Shown: positions 1-9,094, numbered from the stretch's first letter. The stretch: 64,000 bases of DNA from an uncultured Polaribacter sp. (GCF_947497695.1 NZ_CANMHM010000008.1:1-64000), one strand, 5' to 3'. Made by a program: numbers and translations. Notes: generated by a model from the sequence alone, not told the origin.

Positions 1-122
1 CTTACGAATTGAGGCTTTTTTTTTCCGAATAAATAGATTTCTTTTTTCTTTTATTTATTAATATATATTGTAATAAAATCTCTTATTTTCGTTATAGTTT
101 TATAAGTAGTTTATTTTTCTGA

Positions 123-1139
123 ATGACATTTAAGAACCTTCTTTTTTTTATTTTTATTATCTCTTCTTTTTCTAGTAACGGACAAGCAGGAGAACAGGTA
201 TATCAATTTTTAAATTTATCTACTTCTGCTAGACAGGTTGCTTTAGGTGGAGAAGTTTTAACCCTTTTAGATGATGTGAATCAACCAATTTGGAACCCTT
301 CTGTGATTAATGATGAACTTGATAATAAAATTTCTGTAAATTATACTAGTTATTTAGCAGGTATAAATGTTGGTTCTCTTTCTTCTGCAAAAACTATTTC
401 TAGAAGATTTGGTACTCTTCATGGTAGTATTAAATACATTGATTATGGTTCTTTGATTGGCGCTGATGAAGAAGGTAATGAAACAGGTGATTTTAATGCA
501 AGTGATTTAGCAATATCTATAGGCTATGCTAGAAATCTTCCTTGGACAAACTTATATTTTGGTTCTAATATTCGTTTTATTAATTCATCTATTGCCAATT
601 TTTCATCAGTTGGTGTTTCAATGGACGTTGCTATTTTATATAATAATCCTTTTAAGCCTTTTGTAATTACTTTAGTTGCTAGAAATTTTGGAAAACAAGT
701 TAAAAGTTTCAATGGCGTTGAGGAAGATTTACCATTTAAGGTAGCTTTAGGTGGTTCTTATCAATTAGATCATGTGCCTTTAAAATGGTATTTTACTTTA
801 GAAAATTTACAAAAATGGAATATTTCTCCTTCAAATCCATCAGATAATACTACAGATTTAGAGGGTAATGTTACTTCTGAAGAAATTGGTTTTTTAGGTA
901 ATGCAATGAGGCATTTTGTTATAGGAGCTGAGTTATTTCCTGATAGTGTTATAAATTTAAGAGGTGGTTATAACTTTAGAAGAGCTGCAGAATTAAAGTT
1001 ACAAAATGTTAGAACATTTAGTGGTTTTTCTTTTGGTTTTGGAATTAAAATGAATAAATTAAAGTTTAATTATGCATTTTCTAAATTTCATTCTGCAACA
1101 AATGCTAGTACTTTTAGTTTATTAATTGATTTAGATTGA
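123..1139 (+). CDS. porQ: Type IX secretion system protein PorQ
   Basis: This is an outer-membrane beta-barrel protein of the PorV/PorQ group, which takes part in type IX secretion and in attaching sorted cargo to the cell surface. The 338-residue product starts with a hydrophobic signal peptide (about residues 1-22). The family-typical segment FLNLSTSARQVALGG follows at 29-43, and the rest alternates polar and aromatic beta strands to the C terminus. It ends 10 bp before cmk on the same strand, an arrangement known in other Bacteroidota. The assignment rests on the conserved N-terminal motif, the length and the neighbour. Confidence 0.85.
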   Translation: MTFKNLLFFIFIISSFSSNGQAGEQVYQFLNLSTSARQVALGGEVLTLLDDVNQPIWNPSVINDELDNKISVNYTSYLAGINVGSLSSAKTISRRFGTLHGSIKYIDYGSLIGADEEGNETGDFNASDLAISIGYARNLPWTNLYFGSNIRFINSSIANFSSVGVSMDVAILYNNPFKPFVITLVARNFGKQVKSFNGVEEDLPFKVALGGSYQLDHVPLKWYFTLENLQKWNISPSNPSDNTTDLEGNVTSEEIGFLGNAMRHFVIGAELFPDSVINLRGGYNFRRAAELKLQNVRTFSGFSFGFGIKMNKLKFNYAFSKFHSATNASTFSLLIDLD

Positions 1140-1149
1140 ATAAAATAAA

Positions 1150-1839
1150 ATGAGTAAAAAAATTATTATTGCAATTGATGGCTTTTCATCTACAGGTAAA
1201 AGTACGATTGCTAAATTATTAGCACAAAAATATAATTATATTTATGTTGATACAGGTGCTATGTATAGAGCAGTAACTTTATATGCAAAGCAAAATAATT
1301 TTGTAGGCCTTGAAAAGTTAGATGTTTCTGGTCTTGTTTCTAACCTAAAAAACATTTCACTTTCTTTTCAACTTAATAACGATTTAGGTTTTGCAGAGAT
1401 GTTTTTGAATGGTGTAAATGTTGAAAAGCACATTAGGTCTCTTGAAATTTCACAATTAGTTAGTAAAGTGTCTACTATTTCTGAAGTTAGAACAAAGTTA
1501 GTTGCAGAACAACAAATAATGGGAAAAGAAAGAGGAATTGTAATGGATGGTAGAGATATAGGTACTGTTGTTTTTCCTGATGCTGAATTGAAATTATTTA
1601 TGACTGCTTCTGCTGACAAAAGAGCTACAAGGCGTTATAAAGAATTGATTGAAAGGGGTGATAAAGTTGAGTTTAAAGATATACTTTTTAATGTTCAAGA
1701 ACGTGATAGAATAGATTCTACAAGACAAGATTCTCCTTTAATGAAGGCTAATGATGCTATTGAGTTTGATAATTCTGATATGGGAATTACTGAGCAATTT
1801 GAGAGAATTTGTACTTTAGTAGAAAAAAGAATTTCTTAA
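1150..1839 (+). CDS. cmk: Cytidylate kinase
   Basis: The enzyme phosphorylates CMP and dCMP with ATP in the cytoplasm, feeding CTP and dCTP synthesis. The 229-residue protein has its P-loop GFSSTGKST at 11-19, the DTGAMYRAV substrate segment at 34-42, and DGRDIG at 133-138, followed by the basic lid KRATRRYKE. All are standard for bacterial Cmk. It probably shares a transcript with porQ, because only 10 bp separate them. The gene converges on queE, with repeat copy A in between. Confidence 0.96.
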   Translation: MSKKIIIAIDGFSSTGKSTIAKLLAQKYNYIYVDTGAMYRAVTLYAKQNNFVGLEKLDVSGLVSNLKNISLSFQLNNDLGFAEMFLNGVNVEKHIRSLEISQLVSKVSTISEVRTKLVAEQQIMGKERGIVMDGRDIGTVVFPDAELKLFMTASADKRATRRYKELIERGDKVEFKDILFNVQERDRIDSTRQDSPLMKANDAIEFDNSDMGITEQFERICTLVEKRIS

Positions 1840-1853
1840 TAATAATAAAGTTT

Positions 1854-1948
1854 GCAAACAAGTCTAGCCCAGATTGAACGGTCTGTTTGAGCTCTTTTTT
1901 ACCTTTTTCAGGTAAAAAAAGCGAGTAGTGAAAGCTGGAAATAGCTTC
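1854..1948 (+). repeat. Dispersed structured repeat, copy A (outer type I, inner type y)
   Basis: This is one of six related intergenic elements in the window. It begins GCAAACAAGTCTAGCCCAG and ends CTGGAAATAGCTTC. The ends can pair (AGC-CCAG with CTGG-GCT, leaving a bulge). The centre carries GTTTGAGCTC, a hairpin of TTTTTTACC pairing with GGTAAAAAA, then GCGAGTAGTGAAAGC. It occupies the gap between the convergent genes cmk and queE and contains no ORF. No function is assigned. Confidence 0.8.
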
Positions 1949-1959
1949 AAATAATAATT

Positions 1960-2589
1960 TTAAGGAATATTCAAATATTTATGAGTTTGTAAAGAAATTT
2001 TCCATTTTGAATTTTTCATCACATAATCTACAATCTCTTCAGTCATTTTTTCTTTTTTACTCCACTCTGGTTGTAAAAACAACTGGCATTTTTTACCCAC
2101 TTTAGCAGCTTGTTCTTCAGCAAAAATAAAATCGTTTTGATTGTGAATAATCATTTTTAATTCATCTGCTTCTCTATAATTTTCTGTCAAAGGTAATTTT
2201 GTTTTCTTTGGAGAAAGACAAAACCAGTCCCATTTTCCTGAAAAAGAATAGGCTCCAGAAGTTTCAATATGTGTTTTTATATGATTTTCTTGTAATGATT
2301 TTGTAATATAATCCATAGACCACATTAATGGTTCACCACCAGTAATAACAACAGTATTAGCGTATTTTTTAACATTTTGCACAATGGTATCTGCTAATGT
2401 TGGAGGATGTAAATCTGCGTTCCAACTTTCTTTAACATCACACCAATGGCAACCTACATCACAACCACCAACTCTAATAAAATAAGCTGCTGTGCCTGTG
2501 TGAGAACCTTCTCCTTGAATGGTGTAAAATTCTTCCATTAAGGGAAGCATTATACCTTTATCTACTAAATCTTTTGTTTTTTTATCCAT
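1960..2589 (-). CDS. queE: 7-carboxy-7-deazaguanine synthase
   Basis: This radical-SAM enzyme converts 6-carboxytetrahydropterin to 7-carboxy-7-deazaguanine in queuosine precursor synthesis. The cluster motif CX3CX2C is visible as C43, C47 and C50 in GGCDVGCHWCDVK. It follows the QGEGSHTG segment, and TGGEPLMW lies at 83-90. The length of 209 residues is normal for the family. No other queuosine gene is adjacent, so the pathway must be scattered. A promoter-like pair lies just upstream at 2625-2655, divergent from rpsA. Confidence 0.93.
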   Translation of the reverse strand: MDKKTKDLVDKGIMLPLMEEFYTIQGEGSHTGTAAYFIRVGGCDVGCHWCDVKESWNADLHPPTLADTIVQNVKKYANTVVITGGEPLMWSMDYITKSLQENHIKTHIETSGAYSFSGKWDWFCLSPKKTKLPLTENYREADELKMIIHNQNDFIFAEEQAAKVGKKCQLFLQPEWSKKEKMTEEIVDYVMKNSKWKISLQTHKYLNIP

Positions 2590-2624
2590 CGTTATTAAAA
2601 TCTACTAAATAGGTTTTAAAAATG

Positions 2625-2655
2625 CAAAGGTAGTTTTTTGTTGAGCAAGAATAAA
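2625..2655 (-). promoter_or_regulatory. Probable queE promoter
   Basis: Read on the minus strand, the -7 box TACCTTTG (2625-2632) matches the flavobacterial consensus TAnnTTTG. Exactly 19 bases away is TTTA, one change from the -33 consensus TTTG. It lies about 36 bp before the queE start. Confidence 0.6.
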
Positions 2656-2702
2656 AGGAATAATAATTTAATTCTAAAGTACTAAAAATCAAATGTTTTT
2701 TG

Positions 2703-2710
2703 TAAATTTG
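2703..2710 (+). promoter_or_regulatory. -7 box of the rpsA promoter
   Basis: TAAATTTG is a full match to TAnnTTTG. No convincing -33 box sits 19 bases upstream, so recognition may rest on the -7 box alone. It would give a leader of about 115 nt before rpsA. Confidence 0.5.
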
Positions 2711-2721
2711 CACTCCTTTTT

Positions 2722-2799
2722 ACGATAACAGATTTATAAAAGGATTAAATAAAACAATTTATAAAAACAACTCTTTGCGTTTTTATCGTTAATAATCTG
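2722..2799 (+). promoter_or_regulatory. Possible structured rpsA leader
   Basis: In the presumed 5' leader ACGATAA (2722-2728) complements TTATCGT (2783-2789), and the adjoining CAGATT (2729-2734) complements AATCTG (2794-2799). The order a-b-a'-b' means they form either a pseudoknot or two exclusive hairpins. Ribosomal protein genes are often controlled through their leaders. That this one acts on rpsA is inference from position. Confidence 0.35.
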
Positions 2800-2831
2800 G
2801 TAAACAATAAGATACAAATTATTATTCAGAA

Positions 2832-4655
2832 ATGTCTGAAGAAACAAAAAACACTGAAGAGCAAGTAGTTGCTACTGAAGTACAAGAAACAGCGACTCCT
2901 GCTGTAGATCCAAAACAATTTTTAGCAGATTTTAACTGGCATAAATACGAAGAAGGTATTGATGAAGTTGATGAAGAAAAGTTAGCTGAGTTTGAAAAAG
3001 CGTTAGAAGGAACTGTAGGTTTTGTAAATGAACGTGATGTAATTGAAGGAACTGTAATTAGAATTACAGATAGAGACGCAATTATTGACATCAACTCAAA
3101 ATCTGAAGGAGTTATCTCTTTAAACGAATTCCGTTATAACCAAGGTTTAGCAGAAGGAGATAAAGTAGAAGTATTAGTAGACAAAAGAGAGGATTCTTCT
3201 GGTCAATTAGTATTATCTCACAAAAAAGCAAGAGTAATTAAAGCATGGGAACGTGTTAACAATGCTCATGAAACTGGTGAAGTAGTTAACGGTTTTGTTA
3301 AATGTAGAACTAGAGGTGGTATGATTGTAGATGTTTTCGGAATCGAAGCATTTTTACCAGGATCTCAAATTGATGTAAAGCCAATTAGAGATTACGATCA
3401 ATATGTTGAGAAAACAATGGAATTTAAAGTTGTTAAAATCAACCACGAATTTAAAAACGTTGTTGTATCTCATAAAGCACTTATTGAAGCTGATATTGAA
3501 TTACAGAAAAAAGAAATTATTGGTCAATTAGAAAAAGGACAAGTATTAGAAGGTATTGTTAAAAATATTACTTCTTATGGAGTCTTTGTAGATTTAGGTG
3601 GCGTTGATGGTTTAGTACATATTACAGATTTATCTTGGTCTAGAATCAATCATCCAAATGAGGTTGTAGAATTAGATCAAAAATTAAACGTTGTAATTTT
3701 AGACTTTGATGATAACAAATCTAGAATTCAATTAGGATTAAAACAATTATCTGCTCACCCTTGGGAAGCTTTAAACACAGACTTAAAAGTTGGAGATAAA
3801 GTAAATGGTGAAGTTGTTGTTTTAGCTGATTATGGAGCATTCGTAGAAGTAGAACAAGGAGTAGAAGGGTTAATTCACGTTTCTGAAATGTCTTGGTCAA
3901 CGCATTTACGTTCTGCACAAGATTTCGTAAAAGTTGGAGATAAAGTAGAAGCTCAAATTTTAACTTTAGATAGAGAAGACCGTAAAATGTCTTTAGGTAT
4001 CAAGCAATTACACCCAGATCCTTGGACAGATATTACAACTAAATACCCTGTTGGTTCAACTCATACTGGTACAGTAAGAAACTACACTAACTTTGGTGTG
4101 TTTGTAGAGTTAGAAGAAGGTATTGATGGTTTAGTATATATCTCAGATTTATCTTGGACTAAGAAAGTGAAGCATCCATCAGATTTTGTTACTGTTGGTG
4201 ATAAGCTAGAAGTACAAGTATTAGAATTAGATGTAGAGAACAGAAAATTAAACTTAGGTCATAAGCAAACTCAAGATAACCCTTGGGATGCACATGAAGC
4301 TACCTATGCAATTGGTTCTAAGCACACAGGTGTTGTAAAAGAAAAGAATGATAAAGGAGCAGTTGTAACTTTTTCTGACGGAGTTGAAGGTTTTGCACCA
4401 ACACGTTTCTTAGAAAAAGAAGACGGTTCTAAAATCGAAAAAGGAGAAACAATAGAATTTGTAGTTTTAGAATTTTCTAAAGAATACAGAAGAGTAGTTG
4501 TATCTCATACCTCTTTATTTAAAGAACAAGAGAAGAAAAATGTTAAGGCAGCTATTAAAAAAGCAGCAGAAGTAGAAAAAACTACTTTAGGTGACATTGG
4601 AGGTCTTGCAGCTCTTAAAGAAAAAATGGAAGCAGGAGCAAAAAAGAAAAAGTAA
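2832..4655 (+). CDS. rpsA: 30S ribosomal protein S1
   Basis: S1 binds mRNA on the small ribosomal subunit. The 607-residue protein has an acidic N-terminal tail and six S1 (OB-fold) repeats. Successive repeats open with GTVIRI (about 73), GFVKCR, GIVKNITSYGVFVDLGG, GEVVVLADYGAFVEV, GTVRNYTNFGVFVEL and GVVKEKNDKGAVVTF. The tail is lysine-rich. This architecture and length fit Bacteroidota S1, where weak Shine-Dalgarno use is thought to increase dependence on S1. A strong terminator follows at 4691. Confidence 0.97.
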   Translation: MSEETKNTEEQVVATEVQETATPAVDPKQFLADFNWHKYEEGIDEVDEEKLAEFEKALEGTVGFVNERDVIEGTVIRITDRDAIIDINSKSEGVISLNEFRYNQGLAEGDKVEVLVDKREDSSGQLVLSHKKARVIKAWERVNNAHETGEVVNGFVKCRTRGGMIVDVFGIEAFLPGSQIDVKPIRDYDQYVEKTMEFKVVKINHEFKNVVVSHKALIEADIELQKKEIIGQLEKGQVLEGIVKNITSYGVFVDLGGVDGLVHITDLSWSRINHPNEVVELDQKLNVVILDFDDNKSRIQLGLKQLSAHPWEALNTDLKVGDKVNGEVVVLADYGAFVEVEQGVEGLIHVSEMSWSTHLRSAQDFVKVGDKVEAQILTLDREDRKMSLGIKQLHPDPWTDITTKYPVGSTHTGTVRNYTNFGVFVELEEGIDGLVYISDLSWTKKVKHPSDFVTVGDKLEVQVLELDVENRKLNLGHKQTQDNPWDAHEATYAIGSKHTGVVKEKNDKGAVVTFSDGVEGFAPTRFLEKEDGSKIEKGETIEFVVLEFSKEYRRVVVSHTSLFKEQEKKNVKAAIKKAAEVEKTTLGDIGGLAALKEKMEAGAKKKK

Positions 4656-4690
4656 TTTCTTTTTAGTAAAAGCTAATATTTAAAATATCT

Positions 4691-4720
4691 AAAAGCCGAT
4701 ACATTTTGTATCGGCTTTTT
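4691..4720 (+). terminator. Intrinsic terminator of rpsA
   Basis: A perfect 13-bp stem (AAAAGCCGATACA with TGTATCGGCTTTT) with a 3-nt loop is followed by T residues, 36 bp after the rpsA stop codon. Confidence 0.9.
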
Positions 4721-4812
4721 CTATTTTACAAGGTTCTTAAAATTAGATTGGTAAGTGTCTTTACAATATTTTATTTTTGAACACTGAACACTGACTACTG
4801 CCAACTATTTTT

Positions 4813-4895
4813 TGGGCGTTCCCTAAAAAGGTCGGGCTTTCCACTATATCTTTTTGCAAAAAAAGCAAAAAGGATGCCGTTTCAATCCCTAACGC
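4813..4895 (-). repeat. Dispersed structured repeat, copy B (outer type II, inner type x)
   Basis: Read on the minus strand, the element starts GCGTTAGGGATTGAAACGGC. It has a TTTTTGC/GCAAAAA hairpin with a T-rich loop, then GATATAGTGGAAAGCCCGAC, and it ends AGGGAACGCCCA. The outer GCGTT can pair with AACGC. It lies in the 344-bp rpsA-glmM gap, after the rpsA terminator. On its left is a degenerate short-period tract (ACTGAACACTGACTACTGCC, about 4782-4802). The rest of the gap holds only the glmM promoter. Confidence 0.8.
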
Positions 4896-4941
4896 ACACT
4901 TTTGCTAACCAATAGCAATATCAAAATTTACTACTTACTAA

Positions 4942-4972
4942 TTTATTTAATCATTTAATAAAATTATATTTG
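4942..4972 (+). promoter_or_regulatory. Probable glmM promoter
   Basis: TTTA at 4942-4945 is separated by 19 bases from TATATTTG at 4965-4972. This is a one-mismatch fit to TTTG-N19-TAnnTTTG, 27 bp before the start codon. Confidence 0.6.
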
Positions 4973-4999
4973 TGGAGCTAAAAAAGACACTATTAAAAT

Positions 5000-6391
5000 A
5001 TGACATTAATAAAATCAATTTCAGGAATAAGAGGAACTATCGGAGGTAAAACAGCCGATAATTTAACACCAATAGATGCTGTAAAATTTGCAGCTGCTTA
5101 TGGAGCATTTATCAAAGAAAGAAACAAAGGAAAGAAAAAAGTTAAAGTTGTAATTGGTAGAGATGCACGTATTTCTGGTAAAATGATTTCTAGCTTAGTA
5201 GCAAATACATTAGTAGGTTTAGGAATTGATGTAATAGATTTAGGATTGTCTACCACACCAACAGTAGAAATTGCTGTACCATTAGAAAAAGCAGACGGAG
5301 GTATTATTTTAACAGCATCTCACAATCCAAAACAATGGAATGCATTAAAATTATTAAATGAAAAAGGAGAATTTTTAAACGGAGCAGAAGGAGAGCAAAT
5401 TTTGGCTTTAGCAGAAAGTGAAGATTTTGAATTTGCAGAAGTAGATGATTTAGGTTCATATAAAAAAAATAAAAAATACTTAAAAAAACATATTAAAGAA
5501 GTTTTAAAGTTAGATTTAGTAGATGTAAAAGCCATTAAAAAAGCAAAATTTAAAGTTGTTGTAGATGGTGTAAATTCTACAGGAGGAATCTTTATTCCTG
5601 CTTTATTAAATAAATTAGGTGTAGAATGTGTAGAATTATATTGTACGGCAAATGGAAAATTTCCTCACAATCCAGAACCATTAAAAGAACACTTAACAGC
5701 TATTTCTGAACTGGTAGTAAAAGAAAAAGCAGATTTAGGAATTGTTGTAGACCCAGATGTTGATAGACTTGCTTTAGTTTCTGAAGATGGATCTATGTTT
5801 GGAGAAGAATATACATTAGTTGCTTGTGCAGATTATGTATTAGGGAAATTAAAAGGAGGAAATACGGTTTCTAATTTATCATCTTCTAGAGCTTTGAGAG
5901 ATGTTACTGAAAAACATGGTGGAACCTATACTGCTTCTGCAGTAGGTGAAGTAAATGTAGTCATCAAAATGAAAGAAACTAATACTGTAATTGGTGGAGA
6001 AGGAAATGGAGGAATCATTTACCCTGCATCTCATTATGGACGTGATTCTTTGGTGGGTGTTGCTTTGTTTTTATCGCATTTAGCAAATGGTAAAATGTCT
6101 TGTAAAGAGTTGAGAGATTCATATCCAAGTTATTTTATGAGTAAAAATAAAATTCAGTTAACGCCAGAAATAGATGTTGATAAAATTTTAGAAACCATGG
6201 CAACAAAATATGCTAACGAAGATGTAAATACAATAGATGGTGTAAAAATTGATTTTGCAGAAGAGTGGATTCATTTACGTAAATCGAATACAGAACCAAT
6301 TATTAGAATTTATACAGAAGCAAAATCTCAGCAAGCAGCAGATGATTTGGCAGTAAGGTTTATCAATGAAATTAAAGAAATAATTGCATAA
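5000..6391 (+). CDS. glmM: Phosphoglucosamine mutase
   Basis: The enzyme interconverts glucosamine-6-phosphate and glucosamine-1-phosphate for UDP-GlcNAc, feeding peptidoglycan and lipid A. In the 463-residue alpha-phosphohexomutase the phosphoserine loop is TASHNP with S107. The metal loop is DPDVDR (near 250), the sugar loop is GEGNGG, and the phosphate-binding loop is RKSNTEPIIRIY near the C terminus. It stands alone with its own promoter. A second phosphohexomutase at 44088-45803 is longer and belongs to the phosphoglucomutase/phosphomannomutase branch. GlmM is the best call by length and position, but substrate cannot be proven from motifs. Confidence 0.85.
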   Translation: MTLIKSISGIRGTIGGKTADNLTPIDAVKFAAAYGAFIKERNKGKKKVKVVIGRDARISGKMISSLVANTLVGLGIDVIDLGLSTTPTVEIAVPLEKADGGIILTASHNPKQWNALKLLNEKGEFLNGAEGEQILALAESEDFEFAEVDDLGSYKKNKKYLKKHIKEVLKLDLVDVKAIKKAKFKVVVDGVNSTGGIFIPALLNKLGVECVELYCTANGKFPHNPEPLKEHLTAISELVVKEKADLGIVVDPDVDRLALVSEDGSMFGEEYTLVACADYVLGKLKGGNTVSNLSSSRALRDVTEKHGGTYTASAVGEVNVVIKMKETNTVIGGEGNGGIIYPASHYGRDSLVGVALFLSHLANGKMSCKELRDSYPSYFMSKNKIQLTPEIDVDKILETMATKYANEDVNTIDGVKIDFAEEWIHLRKSNTEPIIRIYTEAKSQQAADDLAVRFINEIKEIIA

Positions 6392-6525
6392 TTTTTTAAA
6401 TACAATTGATAAAATAAATAGTTCTTTTATTTGAATAAGAATTAATCAAATTTTTACTTTTTTATAGTAACATTTTTATCAATTAAAAAAGTAGTCTTTT
6501 AAATAAAATAGAGTATCAGATAGTT

Positions 6526-7416
6526 TTATAAAAACTCTTTTGGTACTCTATTTCTATGTTTAAATCGTCTGTGAGACCATAAATAGAATTCAGGTTGTTG
6601 CTTAATATTTTTTTCAGTGATTTTTAAATACTTTTCTGTTAACTCGTAATCTTTAAAATCTCTTGGTTTCTCAGCAATTAATTCAAAAGTAACTTCATAA
6701 TAGCCACGTTTTACTTTTTTGGCAACATAGTTAATCATTGTACAGTCAAATTTTTTAGCAAGCATTTCTGCACCTGTATGAATGGGTACTTTAATGTTAA
6801 AAAAGTGACTCCAATAATAAGTTTTACTCAAAGCAGGACATTGATCACTCAATAAAATATAAGCAGCATGTATATTATTCGCTATATTTTTTTCGATATT
6901 TTTTACAGTTTCAGAAGTTTTATACCCATTGATGCCAAATCGTTTCCTACTTTTTTTTATTGCTTTATCGTAATACTTATTTGTAACTCTAGTGTAAGCA
7001 CCTAAAATAGTTGTTTCTAAAGCAAGGGGCATACTTGTAGACCATTCCCAATTTGCTTGGTGAGCACCAACTATAATAATATTTTTTCCTTTTTTACCAT
7101 AAGTATCTACCAATTCTGGATTTAAAAATTGAAACCTTTTTTTAATTTCTTTTTCGCTAATAGAAAAATACTTAACACTTTCTACAACTAAATCAGTAAA
7201 ATGCTTAAAAAAATTTTTAGAAATTATTTTTATTTCATCATCAGATTTATCTGGAAAGGCTAGTTTTAGATTATTAAGAACTATTTTTTTTCTGTAACCA
7301 AAAACATAATAAACTACGATGAAAAAAAAGTCAGAAATTAAATATAAAATTCTCATTGGTAGTATAGAGAACAATAAAATGAATGGGTAGGTAAGTGCAA
7401 AACTTATAAATTGCAT
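6526..7416 (-). CDS. Lipid A biosynthesis acyltransferase (LpxL/HtrB family), copy 1
   Basis: Members transfer a secondary acyl chain to a lipid A precursor at the inner membrane. The 296-residue protein has an N-terminal hydrophobic anchor (about 1-40) and the catalytic HX4E motif in GAHQANWEW (H119, E124). The C terminus EFYLWSHRRFKHRNR is typical of the family. A close paralogue lies 21 bp upstream on the same strand, so the two form an operon in which this gene is second. They may add different acyl chains or act at different positions, but which one cannot be read from the sequence. Another lipid substrate is possible. Confidence 0.82.
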   Translation of the reverse strand: MQFISFALTYPFILLFSILPMRILYLISDFFFIVVYYVFGYRKKIVLNNLKLAFPDKSDDEIKIISKNFFKHFTDLVVESVKYFSISEKEIKKRFQFLNPELVDTYGKKGKNIIIVGAHQANWEWSTSMPLALETTILGAYTRVTNKYYDKAIKKSRKRFGINGYKTSETVKNIEKNIANNIHAAYILLSDQCPALSKTYYWSHFFNIKVPIHTGAEMLAKKFDCTMINYVAKKVKRGYYEVTFELIAEKPRDFKDYELTEKYLKITEKNIKQQPEFYLWSHRRFKHRNRVPKEFL

Positions 7417-7437
7417 ACAATTATTTTTGAGTTATAT

Positions 7438-8316
7438 CTATCTTTTATTTCTATGTTTAAAACGTTTGTGAGACCATAAGTAAACTTCAGGTTGATTTCT
7501 AATATTACGCTCTGTAATTTTTAAAAATTGATCTGTAAGTTCATAGTTTTTATACGCTTTGGGGTTTTCTGTAACTAATTCGAATTCAACTTCGTAATAA
7601 CCTCTTTTAACCCTTCTAGAAGTCCAATATACAAAACTCATATCATATTTTTTAGAGAGAGCTTCAGCTCCTGTGTGTACAGGTACTTTAACACCCATAA
7701 ATGCTGCCCAATAATTAGTTTTGTTTATTTGAGGAGATTGATCACTCAATAAAATATAAATTCCCTGAACGTTATTTTTAAAATTTCGATGAATATTTCT
7801 TATGGTATCTGAAGATCTGTATAATGTTCCACCAAATTTAGAACGAGAAGTTTTAACTATTTTTTCAAAGTGCTTATTTTGTACTCTTGTATAAGCAGCA
7901 AAAAAAGCAGGATTTTTAATTTGTAAAGGCAAGCCTGTTAGCCATTCCCAATTAGCTTGATGAATTCCTACTAGAGCAATACTTTTTCCGTTTTTAGCAA
8001 GTTCTTCTAGTAAAGAAATATTTTTGTATTGCATCCTTTTTAAAATTTCTTTTTCAGAAATGGTAAAAGATTTTAAACTTTCAACAAAAAAGTCAGTTAA
8101 ATGTTTAAAGAAACCTTTGCTAATTTGAATGATTTCCTCCTTGTTTTTTTCTGGAAAAGCTAATTTTAAGTTTTTAATTACTACTTTTTTTCGATATCCA
8201 ATAACATAATAGTTTAAAAAATAAAGACCATCAGAAATTAGATACAATATATTCATTGGAAGCTTAGAAATGCTCCATATAATAGGATATATAATTGAAA
8301 ACAGGATGTATTGCAT
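7438..8316 (-). CDS. Lipid A biosynthesis acyltransferase (LpxL/HtrB family), copy 2
   Basis: This paralogue of the next gene downstream shows the same layout in 292 residues: membrane anchor 1-40, YRKK at 41-44, catalytic GIHQANWEW (H119, E124) and a YLWSHKRFKHRNK end. I start it at 8316 (MQYILFSIIYP), because this aligns exactly with the start of copy 1. The open frame extends 35 codons further, to 8421, but that would overlap the divergent rhomboid gene and has no family match. It is the first gene of a two-gene operon. Confidence 0.82.
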   Translation of the reverse strand: MQYILFSIIYPIIWSISKLPMNILYLISDGLYFLNYYVIGYRKKVVIKNLKLAFPEKNKEEIIQISKGFFKHLTDFFVESLKSFTISEKEILKRMQYKNISLLEELAKNGKSIALVGIHQANWEWLTGLPLQIKNPAFFAAYTRVQNKHFEKIVKTSRSKFGGTLYRSSDTIRNIHRNFKNNVQGIYILLSDQSPQINKTNYWAAFMGVKVPVHTGAEALSKKYDMSFVYWTSRRVKRGYYEVEFELVTENPKAYKNYELTDQFLKITERNIRNQPEVYLWSHKRFKHRNKR

Positions 8317-8400
8317 ATAGTACTTTTTGATGGCACAAATATCGTATATAAATTTAAAAACCAATAGCAATTGTAGCCTATTATTTACTATGTTTGTTGT

Positions 8401-9057
8401 ATGATGAACAATATAAATCAAGCAGTTTTAATGCTTATTATAGCCAATGTTTTGGTTTCTATGAAAGGGTTTAAAGATTATGCCTTTTTAAATAAATATA
8501 AGTTTCAGGTAGGAGCTATTTTATCAGGAGAAAAAATTAGAGTACTAACTTCAGGTTTTTTGCATGCAGATTGGATGCATCTTGGTTTTAATATGTATGC
8601 TTTGTATCTTTTTGGAGATATTGTTGCTACAATTTTAGGAATGCCTAATTTTTTAATCATCTATTTTGGTAGTTTATTAGCTGGTAGTTTATACACAATT
8701 CAATACCATAAAAATGAACCCTATTACACTGCTGTTGGAGCTTCTGGGGCAGTTTCTGGTATTGTGTATTCTTCTATACTTTTATATCCTGCAATGGAAT
8801 TATATCTATTTTTCATCCCCATTCCAATTCCTGGATCTATTTTTGGAGTAGGGTATTTATTATATTCTATTTATGGTATGAAAAAGCAATTAGGTAATGT
8901 TGGTCATTCTGCACATTTAGGTGGAGCAATTGGTGGCTTTGTGCTTACATTATTGTTAAATCCTTCTATATTTACAACAGATAAACTGTTAGTAATTTCA
9001 TTAGGAATTCCTATTGTATTGGTACTAGTTTTTGGAGATAAATTAAGAAATTTATAG
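8401..9057 (+). CDS. Rhomboid family intramembrane serine protease
   Basis: Rhomboids cleave substrates inside the membrane. The 218-residue protein has about six membrane spans. The HxxxN segment WMHLGFNMY has H60 and N64. The nucleophile motif GASGAVSG has S115, and the general base is H172 in GHSAHLGG. All catalytic residues are present, so it should be active. The start has two adjacent ATG codons (8401 and 8404), and either could be used. It is divergent from the acyltransferase pair. Its substrate is unknown. Confidence 0.9.
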   Translation: MMNNINQAVLMLIIANVLVSMKGFKDYAFLNKYKFQVGAILSGEKIRVLTSGFLHADWMHLGFNMYALYLFGDIVATILGMPNFLIIYFGSLLAGSLYTIQYHKNEPYYTAVGASGAVSGIVYSSILLYPAMELYLFFIPIPIPGSIFGVGYLLYSIYGMKKQLGNVGHSAHLGGAIGGFVLTLLLNPSIFTTDKLLVISLGIPIVLVLVFGDKLRNL

Positions 9058-9063
9058 CATAAA

Positions 9064-9093
9064 AAAAGCCTTATTAAAATTAATAAGGCTTTT
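9064..9093. terminator. Bidirectional terminator between rhomboid gene and tRNA-Gly
   Basis: A perfect 13-bp stem (AAAAGCCTTATTA with TAATAAGGCTTTT) with a 4-nt loop. On the minus strand it ends in a long T run directly after tRNA-Gly. On the plus strand it lies just after the rhomboid gene stop. Confidence 0.85.
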
Positions 9094-9094
9094 G

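Noticed and set aside
1854-1948. Ordinary terminator for cmk
   Set aside because: The inner hairpin is followed by GCGAGTAGTG, not a T run, and the sequence belongs to the six-copy repeat family.
8317-8421. N-terminal extension of the second acyltransferase
   Set aside because: It overlaps the divergent rhomboid start, and the paralogue begins where the shorter form does.
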